64,000 nucleotides of DNA from NCBI RefSeq assembly GCF_001010285.1, contig NZ_CP011104.1, positions 3,906,001 to 3,970,000 of the forward strand, written 5' to 3'. Shown in pieces: positions 1-8,365 of the stretch. Position numbers and translations under genes: made by a program. The notes below the pieces were generated by a model. The model did not search any database. It was not told the DNA's origin and saw nothing but the letters and a program-made list of their open reading frames with translations. The DNA comes from Photorhabdus thracensis (lineage in GTDB: Bacteria > Pseudomonadota > Gammaproteobacteria > Enterobacterales > Enterobacteriaceae). Each line of letters begins with the position of its first letter. Position 1 is the stretch's first letter.

Positions 1-227
1 CATTGCCGGAATTATGTGTCTGGCCTCCCGCGGCCAATTATATTTTCTTGCGTTGTCTGCGTCCGCAAATCGATCTCCAGCAAGCATTGTTGAAACACCG
101 AATACTTATCCGTCATTGCGCTAACTATCCAGGCTTGAGTGCTGCTCATTACCGGGTTGCCATAAAGGGTGAGCATGATAATCATCGGCTGGTATTGGCG
201 TTGCGTCAGGTATTGGGTTATGGCTGA
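1..227 (+). CDS. cobD: CobD, L-threonine-O-3-phosphate decarboxylase (3' end only)
   Basis: Only the C-terminal ~75 residues lie in the window; the frame is open to the left edge, so the start is outside. The visible part reads like the end of CobD, with a RILIR-CANYPGL stretch and a final [20 protein letters not shown] helix typical of this PLP-dependent aminotransferase-fold family. CobD decarboxylates L-threonine phosphate to (R)-1-amino-2-propanol phosphate, the linker between the corrin ring and the nucleotide loop. Its stop overlaps the likely start of the next gene by 8 bp, and that gene (pduX) makes its substrate, so the two look translationally coupled. Confidence 0.85.
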   Translation, partial: LPELCVWPPAANYIFLRCLRPQIDLQQALLKHRILIRHCANYPGLSAAHYRVAIKGEHDNHRLVLALRQVLGYG

Positions 228-1080
228 AGCCCGCTGTCCTGCATCGTGCGGTGAACTTATTCAAGGATGGATTCTTGGTGGTGAGAAGTTGATTTCCTGT
301 CCGGTGAACTGGTTTAGCGAGGTTTCTGTTACTGATGGCGTACCGGGGAAACATGAACGTCCCCGTATGCGGCAAATGATGAAAGCTGTACTGGCGTACT
401 TCGGCCTGTCGGTGGATATGGCGCGAGGTTTACACATCTCTTTGACTTCCACGATTCCGGTGGCAAAAGGGCTGGCAAGCAGTACCGCAGATATTGCCGC
501 TACGGCGCTGGCGACGGCGCGTTATTTGGGAAAAATACTGGATGAAACAACACTTGCCCGGTTTTGCGTACAGATGGAACCCACAGATAGTACGCTGTTC
601 AGTCACCTTACCTTGTTCGATCATCAAACGGGCGCTACTCAAATTGCATGTGACTGGCAGCCGCCTATAGACATTTTATTATTGGAAAGCCCGGAAACGT
701 TGATTACCGCTGATTATCATCATTTGGAGCGACATCAGACATTGCTGGAAAGTGCCTCAGTATTGGAGCGTGCCTGGCGACTATTTTGTCAGGCGGTTGC
801 CACCCAGGATTGTTTGCGGTTGGGGGAAGCCACGACGCTCAGTGCGCAGGCGAGTCAAAAACTGTTGGTAAAACCGGCATTTGACAGTTTGCTGGAACTG
901 GTAGAGCGCAGTGGGATCTACGGGTTGAATGTTGCTCATAGCGGCAGTGTTGTAGGGTTGTTGTGTGATCGTCACTATCATGATGTTGAGTACCTGTGCT
1001 GGTGGCTAACACACTGGGAGATCACCCGTTTTTATCCGCGTCAGCATTTGCTGACCATGATACCGGGTGGTGTGCGCTAG
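220..1080 (+). CDS. pduX: PduX, L-threonine kinase of cobalamin synthesis
   Basis: GHMP-family kinase of 286 residues from the ATG at 220. A further in-frame start exists at 169, but family alignment begins near [15 protein letters not shown], so the internal ATG is preferred. The GHMP phosphate loop is seen as [20 protein letters not shown] around residues 82-101, and the C-terminal part has the conserved [14 protein letters not shown]. PduX phosphorylates L-threonine with ATP to give L-threonine-O-3-phosphate for CobD, which precedes it. The length matches the Salmonella enzyme (about 300 aa). It is cytoplasmic and is probably the second gene of a cobD-pduX-cysG'-btuR transcription unit. 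Confidence 0.88.
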   Translation: MAEARCPASCGELIQGWILGGEKLISCPVNWFSEVSVTDGVPGKHERPRMRQMMKAVLAYFGLSVDMARGLHISLTSTIPVAKGLASSTADIAATALATARYLGKILDETTLARFCVQMEPTDSTLFSHLTLFDHQTGATQIACDWQPPIDILLLESPETLITADYHHLERHQTLLESASVLERAWRLFCQAVATQDCLRLGEATTLSAQASQKLLVKPAFDSLLELVERSGIYGLNVAHSGSVVGLLCDRHYHDVEYLCWWLTHWEITRFYPRQHLLTMIPGGVR

Positions 1081-1096
1081 CTGAGGAGAGGGGATC

Positions 1097-1780
1097 ATGC
1101 TGGATTATTTGCCGATGTTTTGTCAGATTCGGGATAAAACTTGCCTATTGGTTGGGGGAGGTAAGGTGGCCGAACGCAAAGCGCGTCTATTATTGGATGC
1201 CGGTGCGCGTCTGCTGGTTAATGCACGGGAGTTCACTGCGCAATTCCAGATTTGGCAAGATGCGGGTCAAGTGACATTGATTCGTGGTGAGTTTGAGCCT
1301 GATTGGCTTGATCTCTGCTGGTTGGTGATTGCTGCGACCAATGATGCAGCAGTTAATGGTTATGTCAGTGATTGTGCAACGGAGCGTCATATTTTCTGCA
1401 ATGTGGTGGATGAACCACAGCAGGCGAGTTTTATTACACCATCAGTCATTGATCGCTCGCCGCTGGTGATTGCTATCTCTTCCGGGGGTAATGCACCGGT
1501 ATTGGTCAGGTTATTGCGTGAAAAACTGGAACGGCTGTTACCGATGCATCTTGGTCGCCTGGCTGCTTACGGCGGGACACTTCGCCAGCGGGTAAAACGG
1601 CATTTTCATCATCTGGCGGCCCGCTGTCGCTTTTGGGAACAGTTTTTTACCAGTGAGCCGTTGACGCAATCGTTGATCAGCCAAGATTATCAACAAGTTG
1701 AGCGTGTAACAGAAACACTGTTCTCTGAGTTATCTCAAGCAGATTCGAACAAAACAGATAACTGCTCTTTGACTGACTAA
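1097..1780 (+). CDS. Stand-alone CysG N-terminal domain: precorrin-2 dehydrogenase (sirohydrochlorin-forming)
   Basis: 227 residues matching only the N-terminal NAD-binding half of enteric CysG (457 aa). An [17 protein letters not shown]ossmann motif lies at about residues 16-32, VIAATND at about 75, NVVD at about 99 and an [19 protein letters not shown] segment at about 126-144. The uroporphyrinogen-III methyltransferase half is absent and the frame ends in an ordinary stop, so this is a Met8-like single-function protein rather than a broken fusion. It should oxidise precorrin-2 to sirohydrochlorin with NAD+, and possibly insert Fe or Co. Good Shine-Dalgarno (ctgaggagag) just upstream. It lies 16 bp after pduX and 18 bp before btuR, so supply of sirohydrochlorin to B12 synthesis is the likely job. 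Confidence 0.85.
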   Translation: MLDYLPMFCQIRDKTCLLVGGGKVAERKARLLLDAGARLLVNAREFTAQFQIWQDAGQVTLIRGEFEPDWLDLCWLVIAATNDAAVNGYVSDCATERHIFCNVVDEPQQASFITPSVIDRSPLVIAISSGGNAPVLVRLLREKLERLLPMHLGRLAAYGGTLRQRVKRHFHHLAARCRFWEQFFTSEPLTQSLISQDYQQVERVTETLFSELSQADSNKTDNCSLTD

Positions 1781-1798
1781 CATACTGGAGTGATAAAA

Positions 1799-2362
1799 AT
1801 GAGTGAGGAGCGGTATAAACAGAGAAAACAGCGGCAAAAAGAGAGATTTATGGCACAAGTTGCAGCCGCTCAGGAGAAGCGTGGGATCGTAATCATCTAT
1901 ACCGGCAATGGTCAAGGGAAAACAACTGCCGCTATGGGAACGGTTACGCGGGCGTTGGGGCATGGATTAAAGGCCGGGGTTATCCAGTTTGTTAAAGGAA
2001 GATGGTCAGGCGGTGAGGGGGCTTTGCTGGAACAACATGGGTTAGAGTGTCAACTCATGCCGATAGAATTTACCGGTGAAATGCGAAATCATGCCAAGGA
2101 AATAGCTGCTTGCACGGGTGTTTGGCAACATGCGCTGCGAATGATGCGTGATCCTGCGTTATCATTGGTAGTGCTTAGTGAATTGGCTTGTATGATAAAT
2201 AGTGGTTATCTGTTACTTGATGAAATTATCAAGGCACTAAACGAGCGGCCAATCGATCAGACAGTCATCATTACCGGACGAGATTGCGATCCTGCATTGA
2301 TTGAATTGGCCGATACGGTCAGTGAAATGCGTGCTGTAAAACATGTTCTCAAGGGGAATTAA
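1799..2362 (+). CDS. btuR: Diverged BtuR/CobA-type cob(I)alamin adenosyltransferase
   Basis: 187 aa from the ATG at 1799, chosen over a GTG at 1790 because of the spacing of the tggag ribosome site. The N-terminal half is typical of the CobA/CobO/BtuR family: a Lys/Arg/Gln-rich start, a Walker A GNGQGKTT at about residues 36-43 and an IQFVKGRWSGGE stretch. It differs from my memory of Salmonella CobA at two notable places. The Phe-Thr-Trp that handles the corrin lower face is Phe-Thr-Gly here, and the aspartate of VVLDEL is serine (VVLSEL). The last ~10 residues of the Salmonella enzyme are also missing. It would transfer the adenosyl group from ATP to cob(I)alamin or cobyrinate. Membership of the family is clear; full activity is uncertain. 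Confidence 0.8.
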   Translation: MSEERYKQRKQRQKERFMAQVAAAQEKRGIVIIYTGNGQGKTTAAMGTVTRALGHGLKAGVIQFVKGRWSGGEGALLEQHGLECQLMPIEFTGEMRNHAKEIAACTGVWQHALRMMRDPALSLVVLSELACMINSGYLLLDEIIKALNERPIDQTVIITGRDCDPALIELADTVSEMRAVKHVLKGN

Positions 2363-2748
2363 ATTTTCCCTATCATTTATAAGATGTTAATTTTTCTTCT
2401 CTAAATAATAGAGGGTGGATAATCGTTCATTATTTATTTTTACTGAGATTAATTATATGGAAATATTATTTTTAAAGTAATGAAAATATATGTAAATAAT
2501 ATGTTTTCAGCTAATCAATTGTAATGATCTTGATAGGGTATATATTCCACAAAGCTTAATGATACATTAAATAAATTCCATGAAATATATTCTGCGATCT
2601 AATAATTTTAATTTGTTTACAAGTTGGAATTTCTATCTAATATTGTCGGTGAAAAAATTAACGTTAATTTTTGTTTTAATATATGGAATAAATTCGTGTA
2701 ATCCATATCACGTTCTGTTGTACTCATTATTAAGTTTCAAACAGAGCA
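2363..2748. other. AT-rich intergenic stretch, no gene seen
   Basis: After btuR the DNA becomes markedly AT-rich. A 69-codon frame at 2580-2789 has no ribosome site and runs into the repeat element at 2749, so it is not accepted as a gene. No clear terminator hairpin was found for the cobalamin operon. This marks the left border of the fibre island. Confidence 0.5.
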
Positions 2749-2830
2749 TATACCCAATAGATTTCAAGTTGCAGCGCGGCGGCAAGTGAACGCAGCCAAC
2801 AAAGCAGCAACTTGAAAGATGAAGGGTATA
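2749..2830. repeat. ERIC-like/MITE-like inverted-repeat element (short form)
   Basis: An 82-bp element starts TATACCC and ends GGGTATA. About 24 bp at each end form an imperfect inverted repeat: the left arm runs through atttcaagttgc and the right arm through gcaacttgaaagatg. I recall longer (about 125 bp) versions with the same ends scattered in Photorhabdus and Xenorhabdus genomes; this copy would lack part of the middle. It sits 31 bp upstream of the YadA-like gene and may affect its mRNA. Confidence 0.65.
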
Positions 2831-2861
2831 GTTATTTAACTTATAAATTAAGAGATATAAT

Positions 2862-3500
2862 ATGTCTATTGAAAATACCAATGTAGCTGATCAAATAACT
2901 GGCAAAGATTCAGTTGTACTTGGACATGCAGAAGCGCCGGCAGTACATTCTATCGCGATTGGTGCTTCGCCCCGGAATTCTAAAACAATCAGTGAAGCCG
3001 CTATTGCTATTGGGCAAAATCAACTTGCGGGTAAACAAGGTGATGTGAAGGTGGTTTGGCCAATTGCGATTGGTGCTGATTCTATATCCAGTGGCCTGGC
3101 TTCTATCGCTTTAGGGCAAAAGGTAACAGCCAGTGCGGCTCAGGCAGTGGCGATTGGTCAACACTCCTCTGCAACAGAACAAGGGAGCGTTGCATTAGGT
3201 GCAGATTCAATTGCTAATAAACCGAATGTTGTTTCTGTAGGAAAAACGGGCCATGAACGTAAGATTGTGCATGTTGCTGCCGGGGATATTTCAAATCACA
3301 GTACTGACGCGGTTAATGGTCAGCAATTACATGCTGAATCGGCAAAGCTTGAAATATTATTGGATGCAAAGAATAAGCAACTGGAAGAGAGAATTGAAAC
3401 TCTGGAAAGTGATGTAGCCAATTTGACTCTGCTGATTCAGAATAGTGTGGATGATGTTGCATTATTGAAGAAACGACTGCTTGATGCATTAAGTTATTAA
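2862..3500 (+). CDS. Anchorless YadA-head-like protein
   Basis: 212 aa. Residues ~18-125 hold repeated YadA/Hep_Hag head motifs (SIAIGA, AIAIGQ, PIAIGAD, SIALGQ, AVAIGQ, SVALGAD). A neck with the VSVGKTGHERKIVHVAAGD and DAVNGQQLH signatures follows at ~126-160, then a heptad coiled coil at ~163-205. Trimeric autotransporter adhesins share these parts, but here there is no signal peptide and no C-terminal membrane-anchor beta barrel, and the gene ends cleanly before a terminator. The protein should be a soluble trimer. It lies directly upstream of five tail-fibre genes, so it could be a further fibre or tip, or a domesticated adhesin fragment. The domain call is firm; the role is unknown. Confidence 0.75.
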   Translation: MSIENTNVADQITGKDSVVLGHAEAPAVHSIAIGASPRNSKTISEAAIAIGQNQLAGKQGDVKVVWPIAIGADSISSGLASIALGQKVTASAAQAVAIGQHSSATEQGSVALGADSIANKPNVVSVGKTGHERKIVHVAAGDISNHSTDAVNGQQLHAESAKLEILLDAKNKQLEERIETLESDVANLTLLIQNSVDDVALLKKRLLDALSY

Positions 3501-3568
3501 TGTAAGTTAACTATTGTCTTATACATTCTTGGTCATTAGGCAAAGAATTTTGACCCGCTCCGCAGCAT

Positions 3569-3593
3569 AAAAGCCAGTTCGAAACTGGCTTTT
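3569..3593 (+). terminator. Terminator after the YadA-like gene
   Basis: A perfect hairpin with arms AAAGCCAGTT / AACTGGCTTT closes 69 bp after the stop, with A and T runs on either side. It could stop transcription in both directions. Confidence 0.7.
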
Positions 3594-4231
3594 CACTCAT
3601 CGGATAAAAACTTAAAGAAAACGAGGTGTTGACAGATAGATAACAACGCCGTGAACACTTGAGATAAAAGATTTGACAGATTTCATGATAGGTTCTCTTT
3701 ATTGGTAGAATGTGATTTGTTTCACGAAAATCTAAATTATGGCAGTGATTTTAATCAGAAAAACTTCAGAGTCAAGTTGTTTTTAAAAATTATTTTAAGG
3801 ATTAAAATAATTTTGTATGGTGCTTTAAGTAGCAGGAAGCTTGCATCTTATGGAGATAGAATGCTGATCGGTGGTGCAGACGCGGTGAGGTATAAGCCGA
3901 GGCAAGGTTTTTTGTGTTTAAGCAGATAAGACTTTTTGTTGTTTCCAGTGAGATAATGAATATATGCTGGTTTTTATCTGGGGAATTTAACCTAGCATTT
4001 ACCTTGGTAAATTAAATATTGATATTTGCCGGAGGTGTGAAAATAATAAGCTAATCTCGTGGTTATATTAGTATTAAATGATAAACAAACTAAATATTTT
4101 TAGGAATATATAAAATCTTAACATTAATAGTTAGGTTGGTGAATTATGAACTAATACATTGATGTACTTGGGTAAGTATAATAATGATGAATAACGTTTA
4201 GAAGTTTAATTTTAATACAATGGATATGTTT
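3594..4231. other. AT-rich stretch without a convincing gene
   Basis: A 75-codon frame at 3702-3929 starts with a rare codon, lacks a ribosome site and resembles nothing known to me. The rest is AT-rich with stops in all frames. It separates the YadA-like gene from the first fibre leader. Confidence 0.45.
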
Positions 4232-4438
4232 TATTTTTGGTATGTTTTTAATTTCAATGTGTTGGGTTGTTTATTACTGTCAGTTATACAAAAAATAGTT
4301 AACCTTCTTAGTCATAAAAAAATTTCATTATTCTTTTTATGAATTAGACTGTTATTGATGTAAATTGTGAGAAATCATCTTTGCAATAGTTCAGTCTGTT
4401 TTTATGTAATAATATTATTTAATTTAAGGGGGATGTAT
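4232..4438 (+). repeat. Conserved fibre leader, copy A
   Basis: First of five related upstream regions. Shared landmarks in order are tttttggtatgtttt, a ttatacaaaaa-agttaacctt block, a ttattctttt-gaa-tagact block and a final atttaatttaagg just before the start codon. The last part supplies the ribosome site. Promoter sequences are presumably inside it, and the conservation outside coding DNA suggests a common regulatory region or a recombination arm. Confidence 0.65.
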
Positions 4439-5017
4439 ATGAGTGAAAAAAATGATTTTAAAGTTTTTGCTGTTAGTAATAATGCTAATGTAATAAGTCA
4501 AGAAAGATATGAAGAAAGTCAGAGTTTGCAGACTGGGTTCCCACCAGAGAATATTCCCATTCATGTATTAAATAAAGTGTTACGTCAATCGTCAACGATA
4601 TCGTCTGTAGTTGCTAATTTTATTGCGACACAATCTGGTGATAATGTTCTTGATGATGGTGATATAGCCAAACTTACTGCACAATTAGATAAAGCTTTGG
4701 GACAAAAAATTAAAACAGCATTTGATAGGAGTAAAGCGCTGCTCTCTGCGAATGGATGGTGGAAATGTGGCGACACTGGAATAATTATTCAGTGGGGGCA
4801 AGAAAATGCTTCAATAAGTAGAAGTGATTACAGAAATTTCACGATTCCATTTCCTAATGCTTGTGGTCAGATTGTTGCAACCTATTCCAGTTTCGATAAT
4901 TACGGGTTTGGTGTTGCTGCTTTAGCTGTCTCTGCGAGTCAATTTATTCTAACGTGCAGAAATGCTAGAGGATCTTTAGTGAGTTGTTCGGTTAGATATT
5001 TAGCGATAGGATATTAA
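4439..5017 (+). CDS. Tail fibre A: docking domain plus short tip
   Basis: 192 aa from the ATG at 4439, which matches the start of the four sister genes. Residues 1-90 are the docking domain shared by the array (MSxKNDFKxFxxSNxAN, then [16 protein letters not shown] and [10 protein letters not shown]). The protein then jumps directly to a C-terminal tip of ~75 residues with [16 protein letters not shown] and a TIPFPN strand, a fold I know from phage tail-fibre ends. The middle stalk present in sister D is absent. The chaperone gene follows after 2 bp, so the pair is cotranscribed. It is inferred to be an adhesin that plugs into a baseplate encoded elsewhere. Confidence 0.82.
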   Translation: MSEKNDFKVFAVSNNANVISQERYEESQSLQTGFPPENIPIHVLNKVLRQSSTISSVVANFIATQSGDNVLDDGDIAKLTAQLDKALGQKIKTAFDRSKALLSANGWWKCGDTGIIIQWGQENASISRSDYRNFTIPFPNACGQIVATYSSFDNYGFGVAALAVSASQFILTCRNARGSLVSCSVRYLAIGY

Positions 5018-5019
5018 TT

Positions 5020-5442
5020 ATGTATTATTATAGTGCGAAAACAAATGCATTTTACCCTGTAGAATTGAAACTGGATTATATTGCTTCTGGTTCATTGCCC
5101 GATGATATTATAGAGGTTAGTGATGATATTTATCAAGAGTATGCCGCTAATACTGCACCAGAAGGAAAATATCGTATAGCGGGTAAAAATGGTTTACCGG
5201 AATGGGCAGATATTCCTCCACCAACAAAAGAAGAATCGCAGAATTATGCTGAAGATAAAAAACAACAATTTATGATGAAAGCCAGTGAGAGAATAGCTCC
5301 ACTACAAGATGCTGTTGATTTAGGCATTGCAACAGAAGCTGAAAAGGAGGCTTTATTATCATGGAAGAAATATAGAGTGATGCTGAATAGGATCGATATT
5401 AAACAGGCTCCTAATATTGAATGGCCGGAAGAGTTAAAATAA
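5020..5442 (+). CDS. Tail-fibre assembly chaperone 1
   Basis: 140 aa with the layout of caudoviral tail-fibre assembly proteins: an N-terminal region that fits the fibre tip (residues ~1-70, with [17 protein letters not shown]), then a helical C-terminal region with [35 protein letters not shown] and a WPE end. Such proteins help fibres fold or trimerise. The start is 2 bp after the stop of fibre A. The C-terminal ~60 residues are nearly identical to chaperone 2, while the N-terminal parts differ, as expected if each chaperone is matched to its own tip. Confidence 0.85.
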   Translation: MYYYSAKTNAFYPVELKLDYIASGSLPDDIIEVSDDIYQEYAANTAPEGKYRIAGKNGLPEWADIPPPTKEESQNYAEDKKQQFMMKASERIAPLQDAVDLGIATEAEKEALLSWKKYRVMLNRIDIKQAPNIEWPEELK

Positions 5443-5448
5443 TGAAAA

Positions 5449-5470
5449 TAGCCTGAATAAACAGGCCATT
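5449..5470 (+). terminator. Hairpin after chaperone 1
   Basis: A short stem gcctg/caggc with the loop aataaa. The same hairpin in longer form follows fibre C at 9407. It has only a weak T-run, so termination is uncertain. Confidence 0.4.
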
Positions 5471-5581
5471 CATACAATGTTTTATTGTTGTTGTAATTAT
5501 AATACTGAAAGATTCAGTCTGATATATGAAAACGATGGAATAGTTTCATGTATTGAATGTCAATTGGTTAGATATATTTCC

Positions 5582-5767
5582 AGTTGCAATTTGTTTGGCT
5601 GTTTATTGCTTTTAATTATACAAAAATAATTATTCTTCTAAGTTATAAGAACATTTTGTTATTGTTTTGATGAACTAAACTATGATTGCCGTAAATTATG
5701 AAGGATTGCTTTAACAATTATCAAACATATTAGTTGTGAATAATGCTATTTAATTTAAGGAGTATAT
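5582..5767 (+). repeat. Conserved fibre leader, copy B
   Basis: Shows the same ordered landmarks as copy A (ttatacaaaaa, ttctaagttataagaac, gaactaaactatgatt, atttaatttaagg) with more substitutions. It ends at the start of fibre B. Confidence 0.6.
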
Positions 5768-7471
5768 ATGAGTGCCAAGAATGATTTTAAGGCTTTTTCT
5801 ATTGGTAATAGCGCTAATATAGTGAACCAGGAAAAGTATGAAGGACACCAGAGCTTGCAGACTGGATTTACACTAAATGATATTCCTGCTGATCTATTAA
5901 ACAAGGTATTACGTCAATCATCGACAGTAGCATCTATGATAGCTAATTTTATCGCGACGCAATCTGGCGATGATGTTTTAGATGATGGTGATATAGCTAA
6001 ACTCACCGAGCAATTAAATAGGGCTTTAGAAAAAGAAATTGCAACAAAAGCGCCAAATGCCTCATTAACACAAAAAGGTGTTGTTCAGCTTACCGATGTA
6101 TTGGGCAATAGTGACACATTAGCTGTTACGCAAAAGCTTATTCAGGAAATAATAAATTCATTACGCGACAATATTAATGCCAAGGTACACAATACCCGAA
6201 AAGTGAACGGGAAAGTATTAGCTGAGGATATCAATATTACTTCTCAGGATATCTTGGCTGGGCAGGCGATTAATTTAGGTAATAATGCGGATTTGGATAG
6301 TTACAAAACACCAGGAATTTATTATCAAGAATATAATTCCAGTGCCCAAAGTGGAATTAATTACCCTGAGCCGTTCGCGGGTTCGCTTGTTGTATTGAAA
6401 GCGGCTGGGGTCGTTCAACGTTATTTCGTCTATAACAGCAGTCGGATATATACACGCAGCCAGTTTCATGATAATCCATGGACCCCTTGGGTTAGAGAAT
6501 ATAACGCAGTGAATAAACCTACTGCTGAGGATGTTGGAGCGTATACAAAAGCAGATTCTGATGCCCGATATATTACAGGGATCCGCAAAGTCAATGGAAA
6601 GGCTTTAGCTGCGGATATCAATATTACTTCTCAGGATATCTTGGCTGACCAGGCGATTAATTTAGGTGGTAGTGCGAATTTGGATAGCTACAAAATCCCG
6701 GGGATTTATTATCAAGATTCTAATGCTCATGCCAAAAATGGCAGTAATTACCCTGAGCCGTTCGCGGGTTCGCTTGTCGTGTTGAAAGCGGCTGGAGTTA
6801 TTCAACGTTATTTCGTCTATAACAGCAGTCGGATATATACACGCAGCCAGTTTCATGATAATCCATGGACCCCTTGGGTTAGAGAATATAACGCGGTAAA
6901 TAAACCTACCGCTGAAGATGTTGGAGCGTATACAAAAGCAGACTCTGATGCTCGATATATTACAGGGATCCGCAAAGTCAATGGGAAAGCTTTAGCTGCG
7001 GATATCAATATTACTTCTCAGGATATCTTGGCTGGGCAGGCAATTAATTTAGGTGGTAGTGCGAATTTAGATAGCTACAAAACACCGGGAATTTATTATC
7101 AAGAATCCAATGCTCATGCCAAAAATGGCAGTAATTACCCTGAACCGTTCGCGGGTTCACTTATTGTATTGAAAGCAGCCGGCGTCATTCAACGTTATTT
7201 CGTCTATAATAGCAGCCGGGTATATACACGTAGCCAGTTCCATGACAATCCATGGACACCTTGGGCTCAGGAATATAATACATTAAATAAACCTTCTGCT
7301 AATACTATTGAAGAGCATACAAAAGCCGAATCGGACAATCTTTATATTACTGGCGTCCGTCTTGGTGCTAAAATTTATAGCAAAGATGGAGATGATTCTG
7401 CCGATATGCTTTATTCTAGCCCTATGCAGTTTTCTAGTAATGGTCAATGGTTCACTATCGTGCGAGGATAA
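5768..7471 (+). CDS. Tail fibre B: docking domain plus three pyocin-knob-type repeats
   Basis: 567 aa. The docking domain is at residues 1-90, with a phage-fibre repeat ASLTQKGVVQLTD-LAVTQKL at about 97-126. Then come three tandem units of exactly 129 residues, each with KVNGK-L-DINITSQDIL, NLGxxADLDSYKTPGIYYQ, YPEPFAGSLVVLKAAGV-QRYFVYNSSR and a PWTPWxxEYN end. This pattern resembles the knob domains of R-type pyocin fibres. A short unique tip of ~45 residues closes the protein. Chaperone 2 follows after 5 bp. Its length (about three times fibre A) suggests a long fibre. Near-identity of the repeat DNA points to recent duplication. Confidence 0.85.
   Translation: MSAKNDFKAFSIGNSANIVNQEKYEGHQSLQTGFTLNDIPADLLNKVLRQSSTVASMIANFIATQSGDDVLDDGDIAKLTEQLNRALEKEIATKAPNASLTQKGVVQLTDVLGNSDTLAVTQKLIQEIINSLRDNINAKVHNTRKVNGKVLAEDINITSQDILAGQAINLGNNADLDSYKTPGIYYQEYNSSAQSGINYPEPFAGSLVVLKAAGVVQRYFVYNSSRIYTRSQFHDNPWTPWVREYNAVNKPTAEDVGAYTKADSDARYITGIRKVNGKALAADINITSQDILADQAINLGGSANLDSYKIPGIYYQDSNAHAKNGSNYPEPFAGSLVVLKAAGVIQRYFVYNSSRIYTRSQFHDNPWTPWVREYNAVNKPTAEDVGAYTKADSDARYITGIRKVNGKALAADINITSQDILAGQAINLGGSANLDSYKTPGIYYQESNAHAKNGSNYPEPFAGSLIVLKAAGVIQRYFVYNSSRVYTRSQFHDNPWTPWAQEYNTLNKPSANTIEEHTKAESDNLYITGVRLGAKIYSKDGDDSADMLYSSPMQFSSNGQWFTIVRG
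6203..7363 (+). repeat. Tandem triplication of a 387-bp unit inside fibre B
   Basis: Units begin at 6203, 6590 and 6977, exactly 387 bp apart, so the frame is kept. Long stretches are identical at DNA level between units 1 and 2 and between units 2 and 3, mostly with synonymous or single changes. The third unit diverges after about 7265, where the unique tip starts. Confidence 0.85.
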
Positions 7472-7476
7472 TAATA

Positions 7477-8010
7477 ATGAATTTAATAAATGTTGGTCCA
7501 TTTAAACAATATATACCTGACAGTGAAAACGCTATTCAATTTGCACTTTATCTTCAAGATAAGCAGGGCAATGATTGGTATAGATCTCAAAGTCAATTTT
7601 CAATAGATACATTAAAAATTATGTATGATGCGACAGGCCTCATTCGTGCAATAACGACTGATGTATCTAAACTTGCGCCACTTGGTTTTTCCGTCGCAGA
7701 AATTAATAAGAATGATGCTCCTATAAGGTTTGATGAGAAAACCAAAGAGAAATGGATATTTGACGGTCAGAAAATATTACTTTATGTTGCGACTAAAGAA
7801 GAATTAATACAGCAAGCAGAATATGAGAAATTTCAACTACTGACTAAAGTTAATAATATCGTTACGCCACTACAAGATGCTGTTGATTTAGATATTGCTA
7901 CAGAAGCTGAAAAAGAGGCTTTATTAGCATGGAAGAAATATAGAGTGATGTTGAACAGAGTTGATATTTCATTGGTCCCTAATGTTGAGTGGCCGGAGCA
8001 GCCGAAATAA
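7477..8010 (+). CDS. Tail-fibre assembly chaperone 2
   Basis: 177 aa from the ATG at 7477, which has a gagg ribosome site inside the end of fibre B; an upstream in-frame GTG/ATG overlap is less likely. The N-terminal ~110 residues differ from chaperone 1 and contain a short DUF-like strand-rich part. The C-terminal region ([37 protein letters not shown] and a WPEQPK end) is almost the same as chaperone 1. Expected to act on the tip of fibre B. Confidence 0.82.
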   Translation: MNLINVGPFKQYIPDSENAIQFALYLQDKQGNDWYRSQSQFSIDTLKIMYDATGLIRAITTDVSKLAPLGFSVAEINKNDAPIRFDEKTKEKWIFDGQKILLYVATKEELIQQAEYEKFQLLTKVNNIVTPLQDAVDLDIATEAEKEALLAWKKYRVMLNRVDISLVPNVEWPEQPK

Positions 8011-8134
8011 TGAAAATGGTTTGAATGGACAAGCTATTTGTACAATGATTTTGTTGATGTTAAGAGACTGAAAGATTCAACCTGAAACTTGAAATAGGAG
8101 GTAAGAAATAAGAGAGGGGAGAGAAGAATAATTT

Positions 8135-8365
8135 ATTGATATTGAATTGCTTATTGCAATCAATTATAAAAAAATTATTAACATTATAAGTTATAAGAAT
8201 ATCTAATTAACCTAATAAAGTATCTGAGGCACGATCAGAGTATTTGCAAAAACTCTGATCGTGGAGATTCTCTGGCATGATTAACTTAGGTGCCTCTGAA
8301 TTGACTATTCTTAAATAGAGATAGGATTAATTATAAAATAATATTATTTAATTTAAGGAATTTAT
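8135..8365 (+). repeat. Conserved fibre leader, copy C (interrupted)
   Basis: The left landmarks (attgcttattg, aattataaaaa, aacattataag-ttataagaat) and the right landmark (atttaatttaagg) match the other leaders. The middle is replaced or interrupted by the palindromic element at 8226-8296. Confidence 0.55.
8226..8296. repeat. Small palindromic element inside leader C
   Basis: About 71 bp bounded by gaggcac and gtgcctc, which are inverted repeats. Inside, a perfect 11-bp stem (acgatcagagt/actctgatcgt at 8231-8241 and 8252-8262) encloses a 10-nt loop. There is no T-run, so it is not a simple terminator. It is absent from the other four leaders and is therefore probably an inserted mini-element. 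Confidence 0.5.

Noticed and set aside
2580..2789. 69-codon frame before the YadA-like gene
   Set aside because: AT-rich translation, no ribosome site, and its end lies in the inverted-repeat element.
3702..3929. 75-codon frame
   Set aside because: Alternative start, no ribosome site, composition like translated AT-rich DNA.
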